Shown here: positions 45,683 through 56,652 of the stretch, one piece after another | How positions within the stretch are numbered: the stretch's first letter is position 1 | Layout of the letters: each line of letters opens with the position of its first letter | NCBI GenBank assembly: GCA_029204225.1 | Contig: CM055096.1 | Span: 5,758,931 to 5,822,930 of the forward strand | DNA length: 64,000 nt | Reading direction: 5' to 3' | Source of the DNA: Diphasiastrum complanatum | Lineage: Eukaryota > Streptophyta > Lycopodiopsida > Lycopodiales > Lycopodiaceae | Program-made: the position numbers and the translations under genes | Notes under the pieces: model-generated | What the model was told of the DNA's origin: nothing | Database searches by the model: none | The model's input: only the letters and a program-made list of their open reading frames with translations

Positions 45683-46594
45683 TGGTCAACCCGTAGGGAA
45701 TGTTGACACGATGAGGACGTCGCAAATTCTCTCACTTTGCATTTTACGAGAAGTGCCTAGCACGTTCCTCATTGAAAATAGATGACTGTCACTTTTTTTC
45801 TCTCTTCAGGATTTTGTGAAAAAGCCAACAGTGCCCTTAAAAGACGACATTGTTCTTAAAAAGCCGACGGTGCCCTTAAAACAAGTTAACTTCTTCAAAA
45901 TAGTTGAAAGAAAGAAGTTTAAGACAAGTGTCGCTTTTTCAAAAAAATGCGAAAAAGCCGACACTGTCGCAAAAAGTTGAATTTGTGAACTAGGCTGCAG
46001 TGTCACTTTTTGGAAAAAAAAAAAAAAAAAAGCTAACACTGTCGCTTTTTGGGAAAAAGCAAAAAAGTCGACATTGTTGCAAAAACTTGAATTTGTGAAC
46101 TATGTTGAAGTGTCGCTTTTTGGAAAAAAGCCGACACTGTTGCTTTTCGAAAAAAACTGACACTGTGAAAAAGATAGTTCATTTTCGCAAACTGTAGCGA
46201 CACTTTGAGTATTTCTGTAGACTGTTGCGACACTTAGTGTATTTCTACAGACTGTTGAAAAAGTAATGTAAATATGTAGACTTGTTCTAAACGCTAGTTC
46301 TTGGAAGTCCTTGAAGATGGCCAAGTCTTCAATGACTTCAAGTATTTGAACTTACCATCTGAACTTGAAATTATGACAGATTGGTTGTCCTTTGCTGGAG
46401 ATTAGCCGAAAGCTCATTGTAGACATTTTTCAAATAATTTGACTGTCTAAGTTGTGATTCCTACAAGTATCAGATGAGAAGACGTAGAACCAAAGTTGGT
46501 TTCACCTGATTCTAGATCAATAAACATGTAGGAAGAATCATGAAATAGAAATAGTTATTCACCAAGGAGACAATTGTGGTCTTAATCTCCAACA
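45683..46594 (-). repeat. 3' LTR of Copia-3 (left end possibly truncated)
   Basis: Plus-strand limits TGGTCAACCC...CTCCAACA. Matches 55806-56652 throughout. Abuts the polypurine tract gacattaagggggac (minus; 46595-46609). Holds an array of about ten GCCGACACTGTCGC / GTGTCGCTTTTT modules, and a poly-A run at about 46015-46031 that the other copy lacks. Confidence 0.75.
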
Positions 46595-46607
46595 GTCCCC
46601 CTTAATG

Positions 46608-48417
46608 TCACGGTTGGTGCCTTGGTATCTTTGTCAGATTCAGCGTGTTGAAGAACTTCTGATGCTTGATCCTAGGAAGCACTTTGGTGAAGATGTCTGT
46701 GGCCATTTTTGTTGTGGAGCAGTATTGAAGGATCACTTGCCTTGAGAAGACTTTCTCTTGTATGAAATGATACTGGATTTCTGTGTGCTTGGATTTGCCA
46801 TGAAATTTGGGATTCAGTGACAGTGAAATACAGCTCAAGCTGTCACACAGAATGGTGGAAGCATTGAACTAAGTGTGATGTAGGTCATGAAGCAATAATC
46901 TGATCCATACAGTTTCTTTTGAAGCTTGACATGCTGCAATGTACTCTATCTTTGTCGAAGAAAGCGCAACTGATTTCTGCTTCCTTGAGTTCCATGAAAG
47001 TGGTCCCCCTGTCAAATAGAAATAGAACCCGGAGGAAGATTTTCTGGTAGAGACTGTTCCTCCCCAATCTGAGTCAAAGTAGCCTCGCAGGACGAGTGGG
47101 TTGATAGCATTTCCATCATAACATAAAATGTGATCTAAACTTCCCTGAATATATCTCATCACTCTCTTTAATGCTTTCCAATGAGAGATCCTGGGATTAG
47201 ACATGAATTGACTTAACGTGCTAACAGTGTATGCTAAATCTGGTCTAGTACACATCATTGCATACATCAAAGATCCTATTAGTCAATAATAAGGGTACTT
47301 CACTATGTCGAGTACTTCACTATCAGAATCAGCACGAGTAGTTTTAGTCTTAATTATACTTGGATCCATTGGAGTATCAATTGGTTTGCAATCAGACATA
47401 TGCAAATTTTCTAAAATGTCTTTTAGATATGTCTGCTGGCTAAGATAGATCTTCTTTAGAAGCCTATTTCTAGTAATGTGAATTCCTAGCAAAGAATGGA
47501 CAGCTCCTAAATCAGTCATGTCAATCTCCTTTGACAGATCACTCTTAGTAGTGTCCAGAAGAGAAGTGTCGTTAGACAAGATAAATGCATCATCTATGTA
47601 AAGAGCTATGTGAACTGAATTGGTGCCTATATGCTTCAAATAAATATTATAGTTAGCTGAATTGTTTGCAAATCCCAATTGAATGAGATAAGAGTTGATT
47701 CTATCGACCCATGCTATTGCGGCCTGTTTCAGACCGTAGATTGTCTTGTGTAGCTTGCACACTTTGTGCTTTTGGCCTTTGACTTCGAATCCTTCTGGTT
47801 GGAAGGTGTACAGCTCCTCTTTGACATTGCCATTGAGAAATGCTGTCTTGACATCCATTTGGTGCATTTTGAGGTCTTCCGCGGCTGCTAACACAATCAG
47901 ACTCCTAATTTATTGCATCTTGATGACAAGACTAAAAATTTCTTGATAATCCACTCCTTGGACTTGAGTGAATCCTTTAGCCACCAATCATGCTTTCCAT
48001 TTAGCAATGGAACCATCAGAGTTGATCTTCTTCTTGAAGATCCACTTGTTGTCAATAACTCTCTTGTGAGTGGGGAAGTCGACCAGTGTCTAGGTCTGGT
48101 TCATCAAAAGTGAGTTGTATTTGCCTTCCATAGCTTTTTTCCACTTCACATCCTTGGAGTTAATTGCTTTGGCTAGGCTCTCTGGTTCTTCTGATGAAGT
48201 CCAGAATGATTGAGGTGTATACATCGAGGAACTGTCCAAGTCCGTGAGGATCTGCGGACATTTGGTTGACCAAGATTCGATGATGCTTCTTCTTGAATTT
48301 CTCCAGATCTGCTCGAGCTAGCTTGGTCTGGTCTGTGGACAGGTATTGTAGCTATAGCTGCAAGTTCTGTAGAAGGAACATCAACGTTGGAAGAATCCAT
48401 GCTACGTAAAATATGAT
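46608..48417 (-). pseudogene. Copia-3 pol, 3' half (RT and RNase H)
   Basis: Minus strand from right: MDSSNVDVPSTELAAIATIP, a linker with NVRRSSRTWTVP, the RT start (broken around 47900-48170), MDVKTAFLNGNVKEELYTFQ, VCKLHKTIYGLKQAAIAW, YIDDAFILSN (YIDD in place of YVDD), MYAMMCTRPDLAYTVSTLSQ, RNase H SDWGGTVSTRKSSSGFYFYL, a degraded 'SSTKIEYIAA' and KFHGKSKHTEIQYHF. At least four frame breaks. Ends with stop 46608-46610 inside the PPT region. Confidence 0.82.
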
Positions 48418-48422
48418 GAAAT

Positions 48423-48696
48423 ACTTAGAATTTGCTTTGAATAGGGACATAGATCATGCTACACAGTAACACAGACAGAAAACACTCTCCACAGCAAGCT
48501 CACATAGCAACTGTATGTCTCAAAATGAAATTACATTGTATATATAGTTCTTCACTCAAGAAATCCATGCATGACCCAGGTTGACATTGACGGGACACGT
48601 TTTCTGTCGACTCGCCTTTTGGCGAGGCCAACTAGTCCTTATCGACTGATAGGACCCACAGTACAGTAACATAGTGATTCTACTTTAATTTTAACT
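48423..48696 (-). repeat. Copia-2 3' LTR (274 bp)
   Basis: Plus strand from ACTTAGAATTTGC to TTTTAACT; same length as the other LTR, with roughly 15-20 scattered differences by eye, so not a recent insertion. Confidence 0.9.
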
Positions 48697-48708
48697 CTCT
48701 CCTTTGAG
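48697..48708 (-). other. Copia-2 polypurine tract
   Basis: CTCAAAGGAGAG on the minus strand directly before the 3' LTR. Confidence 0.8.
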
Positions 48709-48744
48709 ATAGAGTCTACTTTTTATACAGTCATATACATAGCT

Positions 48745-51700
48745 TTAAATTCGACAAACTTTAAGTACAGAAAGTTTTGATCTAAATTTATCAAACTTTT
48801 CTTTAACAAGTGGCTTAGTGAAAATATCAGCTAGTTGTTTTTTCATACTACAATGAACAACATGAATTTCATGATTCAGCGGCCTATCACGTATAAAATG
48901 ATATTGAATCTCAATGTGTTTGGTTCTCGCATGGAACACTGGATTCTTTGCTAGCTGAATGCCACTCTGACTGTCGCTATGTATAGTCGTGGGATTTTTC
49001 TGTTTCATGCCAACTTCTTCCAAGATCTGTCTCAACCATAAGGCTTCTTGTGCTGCACTACACATTGTCTTATACCCTGTTTTTGTGGTGGATAGAGCAA
49101 TTGTACTTTTCTTCTTACCAAACCAGGAAAAGCAACTGCCACAAAGCTGGAATACATACCCTATGGTGGATCTACGATCGTCATAGTTACCTTCCCAATC
49201 CGCATCCACATATGTAAACTCTCATGCTTCTTGTAAATCAAGCCATAATCTGAAGTGCCTTTGACATAATGCAAAATGCGCTTAGTTGTCTTCTAATGCA
49301 TTTTCGTAGGTGCTACCATAAACTGACTTACAATACCAATAGCATAGCATATATTTGGTCTAGTTGTGGTAAGGTAAATTAAGCTCCCTACTAACTGCCT
49401 ATATAGCTTAGCATCAAATGGCTGTGACTCATCAAGCTTAGAAATCCTTTTACCTGTTTCAATAGGAGTGTTCATTGGCTTGCAATCTTGCAACCTAAAC
49501 CTATGCAACAACTCTTTGACATACTTCACCTGTGTTAAACCCACTTCATGTCCTTTTTGCCACACCGCCACTCCAAGGCAATAATGCATTAGGCTGAGAT
49601 CTGTCATCTCGAATTGTTCCATGAGGTCTTTCTTGATCATGTCTATCATTTCTTGATTACTTCCCGTGATAATCAAGTCATCAACATAAAGAGCAATCAA
49701 AGCAACCATACCATCAAAGCATAAGACATAAAGATTTGGATCAGAGTGTGTTCTCACCATCCCCTTAGAACGAAAGTAGACATCAATCCTGCTATACCAC
49801 GCACGTGGTGCCTGTTTAAGACCATAAAGCGCTTTTTTCAAGCGACATACTTTATTCTCCTGTCCTTTCGCTACAAAGCCTTCAGGTTGATCCATGAACA
49901 CCTCTTCTTCTAGCTCACCATTTAGAAAAGCAGATTTCACATCCATCTGATGCAAAGGCCAACCAAAATGTGAAGCTAAAGCAACAAGTAGACGTAGAGT
50001 ATTTCACTTACATACTGGCGCAAAGGTCTCCTCATAGTCGATCCCTTTACTTTGTGCATACCCTTTGATCACCAATCTAGCTTTGTGCTTTGTTATACTT
50101 CCATCTGTATGGTACTTAGTCCTGTATACCCATTTACAACCAATGGGTTTCTTGCCAACTGGTGGTTCCACTAAGTCTCATGTGCTATGCTTAGCAATTG
50201 AATCCATCTCCTCTCCCGTGGCCTTGACCCAAATGTCATCATCCTTTGCTTCACCATCAATCGAAGGTTCTTTGCTTTGAATAATGCTAGATAAGAGAGC
50301 ATAATTTGCTTAATACCTTTCAGGTTGTGTCTTCTCTCTTGTTGATCTTCATTGGAAAGTCATCCATGTCGTGGCTCTCCAACAATCTCTCAAACCACTT
50401 ACGGAGCTTCTTATCAGGTGATTGGCTTCCTGGCAAAAATGTATCCCACGGTACATCTTTCTCCTTGCGTTTGTCACCTGCAACTTCAATCCTTCTTGCA
50501 CCAAAAGGTTTATCTCTACCTCTCCAACATGTCTCTTGAGGTTGAGTAGTAGTATCTTAAGATGTATCCTCATGTCCATCACTAGGAGAGTCAATAAATG
50601 GATCATCATCAGGAGGTATTCTCACTATACCATCTTTCCCACTAGATGTGTCTGTCTTCTCAGCATCCTCATCTTCATACATCTTAGATTCATGAAAGAT
50701 GACATCACGGCTGACATGTATTTTGTTCTCCACTGGATCAAAACATCTATAGCCCTTCACACGATCATCATATCCTAGGAATATACACTTGATAGCTTTC
50801 ACATCAAGTTTACGTCTCTCTTCCTTAGGAATGTGTACAATGGCCTTACATCTAAGGATTCGCAAGTGATTCATTTTCGGCTTCTTCTTCGTGAATGCCT
50901 CCTCAGGTGTTATCTTTGGAATGGCAATGGTAGGACTTCTATTTTGAAGATAGACTATCGTACTACATGCTTCTGACCAAAAATATTTTGGTAGTTTCAT
51001 CTCAACTAGCATAAATTTGGCACTTTCCACAATCGTATGATTCTTGCACTTAACTACACCATTGAGAGCAGGAGTATGAGCTTGCGTAAATTGTCTTTTG
51101 ATCCCACATTGATCACAAATATCATTGAAGTCGTTAGACTTGTACTCACCTCCACTATTTGATCTTAGAACTTTGATCTTCCTACATGTCTGATTTTCGA
51201 CCAATGCTTTGAAGCTCTTGAAATTGTCAAATGCATCCGATTTCTTCTTCAAGAAGTAAACCACGTCTTACATGACATATCATCAATAAAGGTCATGAAA
51301 TAGAAGGCTTTACCTAAGGACATTGTCCTCATAGGTCCGCATAAATCTGTGTGGATCAAATCCAGGATATTATTTGCTCTTGCAACACCACCTTTATTGA
51401 ACTTCTCTCGATGTTGCTTCCCATACACACATGATTTGCACATCGACTTCAAGTGGTCTTCTATCGTAGGCAATCCTCTCACCATTTCCAATTTCCTCAT
51501 TAAACTAAGGCTTCCTAAGTTCAAGTGTCCAAGCCTCTTATGCCACAGTTCAGTTTGCAATGGAATGGATGAGACAAGTCCATGTTGCCCCTTGATTAGC
51601 ATTCAACCTGTACAATTTAGTGTTGGGCTCCCTTATACCATCCGCAATGACTGTGAACTTTTGGTTCACATCCTTCACAAAGCAACGATCATGGAAAAAT

Positions 51701-51885
51701 CCTACTTTCAACTTTTGATCAGTAATGACACCAACAGAAAATAGATTTTTCTTCAAACTTGGTATGTAAAGTACCTCCCTGATCATCCTGCTTTTGCCAT
51801 CAGGTAGTTGGATTAAAACGGTGCCTATCCCCTTGATCTTGCACACATCACCATTTGCTTGTGAAACGGACGTTCCATTATCCAA
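48745..51885 (-). pseudogene. Copia-2 pol (decayed; protease remnant to RNase H)
   Basis: Minus strand from right: a protease tail (KIKGIGTVLIQLPDGKSRMI), LWHKRLGHLNLGSL, integrase start DLIHTDLCGPM, RSNSGGEY where RSDNGGE is usual, and NGVVKCKN where NGVAERKN is usual, so two of the three DDE residues are lost. Then integrase C-terminal KMNHLRILRCKA and VENKIHVSRDVIFHESKMYE, RT (MDVKSAFLNGELEEEVFMDQ, ALYVDDLIITGSN with YVDD intact), and RNase H (MDADWEGNYDDRRSTIGYVF, HARTKHIEIQYHF). The frame breaks at several points (51264, 50556, about 49965-50290, 49292). It cannot encode its own capsid. Confidence 0.85.
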
Positions 51886-52952
51886 TACTTTGCACTCCGA
51901 ACACTTTCTCCGTTGTAATCACTCTGTTTTGTGGTATCGTACTTGCTGGTACAGTCCGGGTGCCCTTCATTTGGAGTCCGTAGCCCTTCGTTTGGGTCAA
52001 AACGGATAAAGGAGGTAAAAAAAGGGCTTTTTAAGATTTTGAACTATTTCTTCAGAGTGAAGAAACTTCAAACTTCACTAGTGAAGGGACCCAACTGCCA
52101 CTTCAGAGTGAGAATTTTGAATGAAGTTGAAGGCCATTTTACCCTTCAACTCCCTTTAGCCCACTTCAAGGCCCTTTTCAAACCAATCCAATGGTTTATC
52201 TCAATCCAATGGTCCACATAGATTTAATCTCCATCTTCCATCCAAATGCCATGCAATCTAATGGTCCTGCACAGTTTTGTGCACTGATGAAAGCCCTTCC
52301 AACCACTGGCTCACTTCGAAACACAATGTAAAGAACTGGTTTGGGCGCACGGGCTCAACCGAGACCTCCTCCCCAGGCGTTCTTCCTTTCTCTCCTGTTT
52401 GCAAAGCTATGGTTGCCAGATACAATCCGATCTAGCTTCTCAGGTACAGCGCGGCTGTTCACGGCCACTGGAGATCTTGTTCAACTGATCAAGGTGCCCT
52501 CATGCCTGCTTTTACAGCATCAAATATGCATGGCTACAGAGAAAGATCCACTGCTTTTACATCCGTAAACCCTAAGCCAAGATTTCTACACCATTCTTGG
52601 AACTTGGTAGCCTCTGTACAGCTCTTTAACAAGAAAATCATTTTGCTTTGAGGTCGCCCTTCAACAAGGAATCTGATACTTCAGATCGTTCGTCAAATGG
52701 TGTCCGTTCGGATACACACTGATTGCAAACACCAAGCAGCTACTTTACAGAATTTCTGTTTCTCCAACTGATAAGCCTTGTATGTGAGTCCTCACACAGT
52801 TTTACACCTAGCAAACCTCTGTATGCTAGAAACCATGCACCAGTGCTTCACTTTCCGTCTCCAACCTATCGTAAACCTTGAACTCTTAGAAGAGTATTCT
52901 TCTCCCAAAGCTCTCTTCAACGGCGACCCTGTACTATGTACACTCCCTGTAC
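51886..52952. other. Unrelated insert in place of Copia-2 gag
   Basis: Between PBS and the protease remnant no Gag, CCHC knuckle or DSG protease motif is found in any frame. The sequence includes 'caatccaatggt' words repeated near 52188 and 52203, and the plus-strand ORF 52341-52568 has no known domain. It may be captured host DNA or the body of a non-autonomous subfamily. Confidence 0.5.
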
Positions 52953-52965
52953 GGCTCTGATACCA
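52953..52965 (-). other. Copia-2 primer-binding site
   Basis: TGGTATCAGAGCC on the minus strand, directly next to the 5' LTR starting at 52966. Confidence 0.9.
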
Positions 52966-53239
52966 ACTTAGAATTTGCTTCAAACAGGAACACAGATCAT
53001 GCTACACAGTAACACAGACAAAAAACACTCTCCACAGCAAGCTCACATAGCAACTGCATTTCTCAAAATGAAATTACATTGTACATATAGTTCTTCACTC
53101 AGGCAACCCATGCATGACCCAGGTTGCCGTTGACGGGATGCGTGTCTCGTCGACTCGCCTCGTGGCAAGGCCAACTGATTCTTATCGACTGATAGGACCC
53201 ACAATACAGTAACATAGTGACTCTACTTTAATTCTAACT
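52966..53239 (-). repeat. Copia-2 5' LTR (274 bp)
   Basis: Plus strand from ACTTAGAATTTGC to ATTCTAACT, followed by the target copy gaaat. Contains a TATA-like tgtacatatagttc near 53080. Confidence 0.92.
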
Positions 53240-53244
53240 GAAAT

Positions 53245-55042
53245 GACATAGCATCATTTATCGATGGCTATTTAAAATCATAATATGTATATTCTTGAAA
53301 TATTAAGTCCCTAGAGACAAAAACTACATTGGTGGATGGATCATAAACTTTATAAGCTTTATGTTCATCAGGATAGCCAATGAAAATACATTTATTTGTC
53401 TTATGATCTAGCTTCTTCCTAAGCTGTTTAGGAATGTGAACAAAGCATATACAACCAAAGATTTTTAAATGGCTGACACTAGGCTTGTGTCCATGCCAAA
53501 CTTCATAAGAGATTTTGTTGTTGACAACTTTGGTGCTGGATCTGTTCTATAAGTAACAGCCTGTGGCAGTAGCTTCTGCCCAGAACTTCGCAGGTAGATG
53601 TAATTGATGTAGCATGGATCTAGCTGAGTTGAGAAGAGTTCGGTTCTTTCTTTCTACAATCTCGTATTGTTGAGGTGAATAGGAAGTGGTGAATTGTCTT
53701 CTAATACCATGTTCAGCCATGTAGTCGGACATCTCGTTAGAGAGGTATTCGTCACCACCATCAGTTCGGAGTAGCCATGGCCTTTACATTTTCATGAGAG
53801 ATGCTAGCTAATGCAACTGAATTAGAGAGTACTAAAGATTTCCAACTCTAGTGCATGTAGTCAGAGTAGTATTTTCCTCGGCTATTGTACACTGCTCAGG
53901 TGAGAAAGTAACAGTGTAGCCCTCATCAGTTATCTTAGAGACTTATAACAGGTTCTTTGATAGCTGAGAAACGTGAAGGATGTTGGGAACACAAATAGAT
54001 AATTCTTTGTTGAATTTGATCTTGACTGTCTCTTTGCCTTCAACGTGTATGGTGCTTGAATCTCCAAGGTAGATGAATTGATCTCTACTGTAAGCTACAT
54101 ACTTGGTAAACTATTCCTTGCGAGAGGTCATGTGTTGGGTAGCGCCACTGTCCAGGTACCAGCTATCACAGTCTTCATTGTTGTTGTTGTAAGCCATTAA
54201 CAAATGTGTATCTTGCTCCTTGAATTCCGCCATGTTGGAGGAATCTGGCTGCTGTTGTTGTTGCTTCTTTGTCTCGTTGTAGATGCAGATGCGACACTCC
54301 TTGATGTCGTGATTGGCTCTCTTGCAATATCTGTAGAAAAGCTTCTTGCGCAATCCACCATGCTCACCTTGAGTGTGAGGCTTCTGTTGTTGCTGTTGCA
54401 CTTGATTCTTGCCCTTGGAATAGTCTTTCTTCTTGATGTATAGGGCCATGGATTTGTCTTTGCTGGACAGGCCGCTGGTCTTTCTCCACATTTCTTCTTG
54501 AAGAAGATGACCGATCACCTTTTGAAGAGTGAGGTCAGGTTGTGTGGAGATCATAACCACAAAGTGTTCATACGACTTTGGAAGAGAAGAAGGCAAGGTC
54601 ATAACGACATCATCATCTTGAATAGCACATTCTACAACTAATAACTGATCCATTAAAAACTTGAAGATGTTGATGTGAGAAGTGATGGCAGTAGAATTAG
54701 ACATGCTAAGAGTAAAGAACTTCCTTCTAAGATGTAATCTAGTGGCTACATCATGAGTATCATAGAGATTTGATAGCAAATCTAATGCATTCTTAGAGGT
54801 TTTGCATGTGGTAATGTGGAATATTTGGGAGTCGGCTAGATTGAGTGTGATACATGCTAAGGCCTTCTTATCTTTGATCTTCCATGCCTTTGCTTGATCA
54901 CCATCTTCTGGTTTCAGGTTAGCAACTTTTACTACATCCCAATCTGGAGTTTTAACTTCTAGATGTAGAAATTAGAACCATTGAACTTGTCAATGATTCT
55001 AGCCTCTTTGGATGATGACAAAGAGTTACCAATATGAGACAT
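53245..55042 (-). pseudogene. Copia-3 gag-protease-integrase half
   Basis: Minus strand from right: MSHIGNSLSSSKEARIIDKF at about 55042, Gag MLSNLYDTHDVATRLHLRRK and LPSSLPKSYEHFVVMIS, a Gln run, a knuckle missing its first Cys (FYRYCKRANHDIKEC), protease WYLDSGATQHMTSR (intact DSGA), a decayed pre-integrase stretch, integrase FTTSYSPQQYEIVERKN (the Asn-Gly before VER is changed) and, next to Copia-2, GYPDEHKAYKVYDPST and DLIFQEYTYYDF. Many stops. Joins the left half across Copia-2. Confidence 0.8.
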
Positions 55043-55095
55043 GTTAACAATAATACAAATGAAACAAACTTAATCTCTCAATTTATTTGAGCTAC

Positions 55096-55107
55096 GCTCT
55101 AATACCA
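55096..55107 (-). other. Copia-3 primer-binding site (degenerate)
   Basis: TGGTATTAGAGC on the minus strand, one base off the usual tRNA-Met-type PBS, about 55 bases upstream of the Gag ATG. Confidence 0.7.
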
Positions 55108-55805
55108 ATCTAATGGGGCAAGGGAGTATGGAAGAACACAAATGGAGAAGAGAGTAGGAATATTGCAGAACAGCTCTCCCATTACAATCAGCTGCTAGAT
55201 GCAAAAACAATCTAATAGAAAGCTTATGCTAAATATAATCACAGCCTTAAGTGTTCTAATTTTCCAACATGATCTTAAAAATTAGTTCATACTCACAAAA
55301 ACAAGAGTACAGTCCACTCAAGAGATTAGAAATGGGTTACGTGTGTGGTATTACTGGAAATCAGATTCAATATGAAGTTTAGTTCTGATATAGATGGAAG
55401 AGCAGTACGATATCGTGAATTTTTCAAGCGTCAAAGACAGCCATCAGCTGATCAGAAGTGAAGGAGTCATAGACATCTGTGTCCTGATCAGAGTGAGTAA
55501 ACACGCATGATCAAATAGCAATAAAGTGCATTCAATCACAACAAGCATTCATCTACATTATACACAGATAAAAATACGTGATGCTACTATATTATCCTAA
55601 AGCACAATAACATAGCAATTACAACCAAAATGGTGGCGTAACTAAGAGGCTCAAATCATATGTCTCATGCACGAAGCATTACAAAGAGTGTGCCTAGATG
55701 ATCCATTTATAGATTGCATCCATGTATTAATTATAATAAATGTTTGTCATCTAAATAGGCAAGCCGTTGTACTTGGAAGTATTGGCTTGAGATGAAAACT
55801 ATACA
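55108..55805 (-). other. Possible outer part of the Copia-3 5' LTR
   Basis: Lies between the Copia-3 PBS and the LTR copy at 55806. If the 5' LTR runs from 55108 to 56652, this 700-bp part has no counterpart in the 3' LTR, which stops at 45683. Alternatively it is unrelated and the LTR at 55806 is a separate piece. No ORF. Confidence 0.35.
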
Positions 55806-56652
55806 TGGTCAACCCATAGGGAATGTTGACGCGGATGAGGACATTGCAAATTCTCTCACTTCACATTTTACGGGAAGTGTCTAGAACGTTCCTCATTGAA
55901 AATAGACGATTGTCGATTTTTCTCTCTCTTCAGAATTTTGTGAAAAAGCCAACAGTGCCCTTAAAAAGGCGACACTGTCTTTAAAAAGCCGACGGTGCCC
56001 TTAAAACAAGTTAACTTCTTCAAAATAGTTGAAAGGAAGATGTTTAAGGCAAGTGTCGCCTTTTTGAAAAAAATGTGTAAAAGCCGACATTGTCGTAAAA
56101 AGTTGAATTTGTAAACTAAGCTGCAATTTGGGAAAAAGCCGACACTGTCACCTTTCGGGAAAAAGCGATTAAGCCGACACTGTCGCAAAAACTTGAATTT
56201 GTGAGCTATGTTGAAGTCTCGCTTTTTGGGAAAAAGCCGACACTGTGAAAAAGATAGTTCATTTCTGCAGACTATAGCGACACTTTGAGTATTTTTGCAG
56301 ACTGTTGAAAAAGTAATGTAAATCTGCAGACTTGTTCTAAACACTAGTTCTTGGAAGTCCTCGAAGATGGCCAAGTCTTCAATGACTTCAAGTAATTGAA
56401 CTTAACATCTGAACTTGAAATTATGACAGGATTGGTTACAATTTGCTGGAGATTGGCTGGAAGCCTGTTGTAGACGTTCTTCAAATAATTTGGTTGTCTA
56501 AGTTGTTATTCTTGTAGGTATCAGATGAGCAGACATGGAACCAAAGTTGGTTTCACCTGACCATAGATCAACAATCAATAAATGTGCAGGAAGAATCATG
56601 AAATAGAAATAGTTATTCACCAAGGAGACAATTGTGGGCTTAATTTCCAGCA
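55806..56652 (-). repeat. LTR copy related to the Copia-3 3' LTR
   Basis: TGGTCAACCC...TTCCAGCA, colinear with 45683-46594, including the GCCGACACTGTCGC array (55960-56290). It directly abuts an unrelated Copia integrase fragment at 56653. No flanking direct repeat (ataca versus catat). Confidence 0.7.

Larger units (their letters stand above)
48418..53244 (-). mobile_element. Copia-2, complete but non-autonomous, inside Copia-3
   Basis: Two 274-bp LTRs (48423-48696 and 52966-53239), PBS (52953-52965) and PPT (48697-48708) in place, and an exact 5-bp target duplication GAAAT at 48418-48422 and 53240-53244. The interior encodes a decayed pol without Gag, without the protease active site, and with about 1.05 kb of unrelated sequence in their place. 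The LTR ends are ACT...ACT (plus), not TG...CA. Confidence 0.92.
46595..55107 (-). mobile_element. Copia-3, split by Copia-2
   Basis: A minus-strand Copia element: PPT at 46595-46609, RNase H and RT (46608-47894), integrase end and linker to 48417, then Copia-2 (48418-53244 with both target copies), then integrase, protease and Gag to the ATG at about 55042, and a degenerate PBS TGGTATTAGAGC (55096-55107). The coding order across the insertion is consistent, so Copia-3 is the older element. The 5' LTR side is discussed at 55108-56652. Confidence 0.8.

Noticed and set aside
45806-46324. Minus-strand ORFs in the LTR array (Phe-, Lys- and Thr-rich)
   Set aside because: They are translations of the repeated GTGTCGCTTTTT modules and occur again in the related LTR at 55961-56374.
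46594-46610. Reading 55806-56652 as a solo LTR of Copia-3
   Set aside because: No target duplication (ataca versus catat) and its flanks do not form one interrupted sequence.
52341-52568. Plus-strand ORF in the Copia-2 insert as a captured gene
   Set aside because: 75 codons without any recognisable motif; not enough to call a gene.
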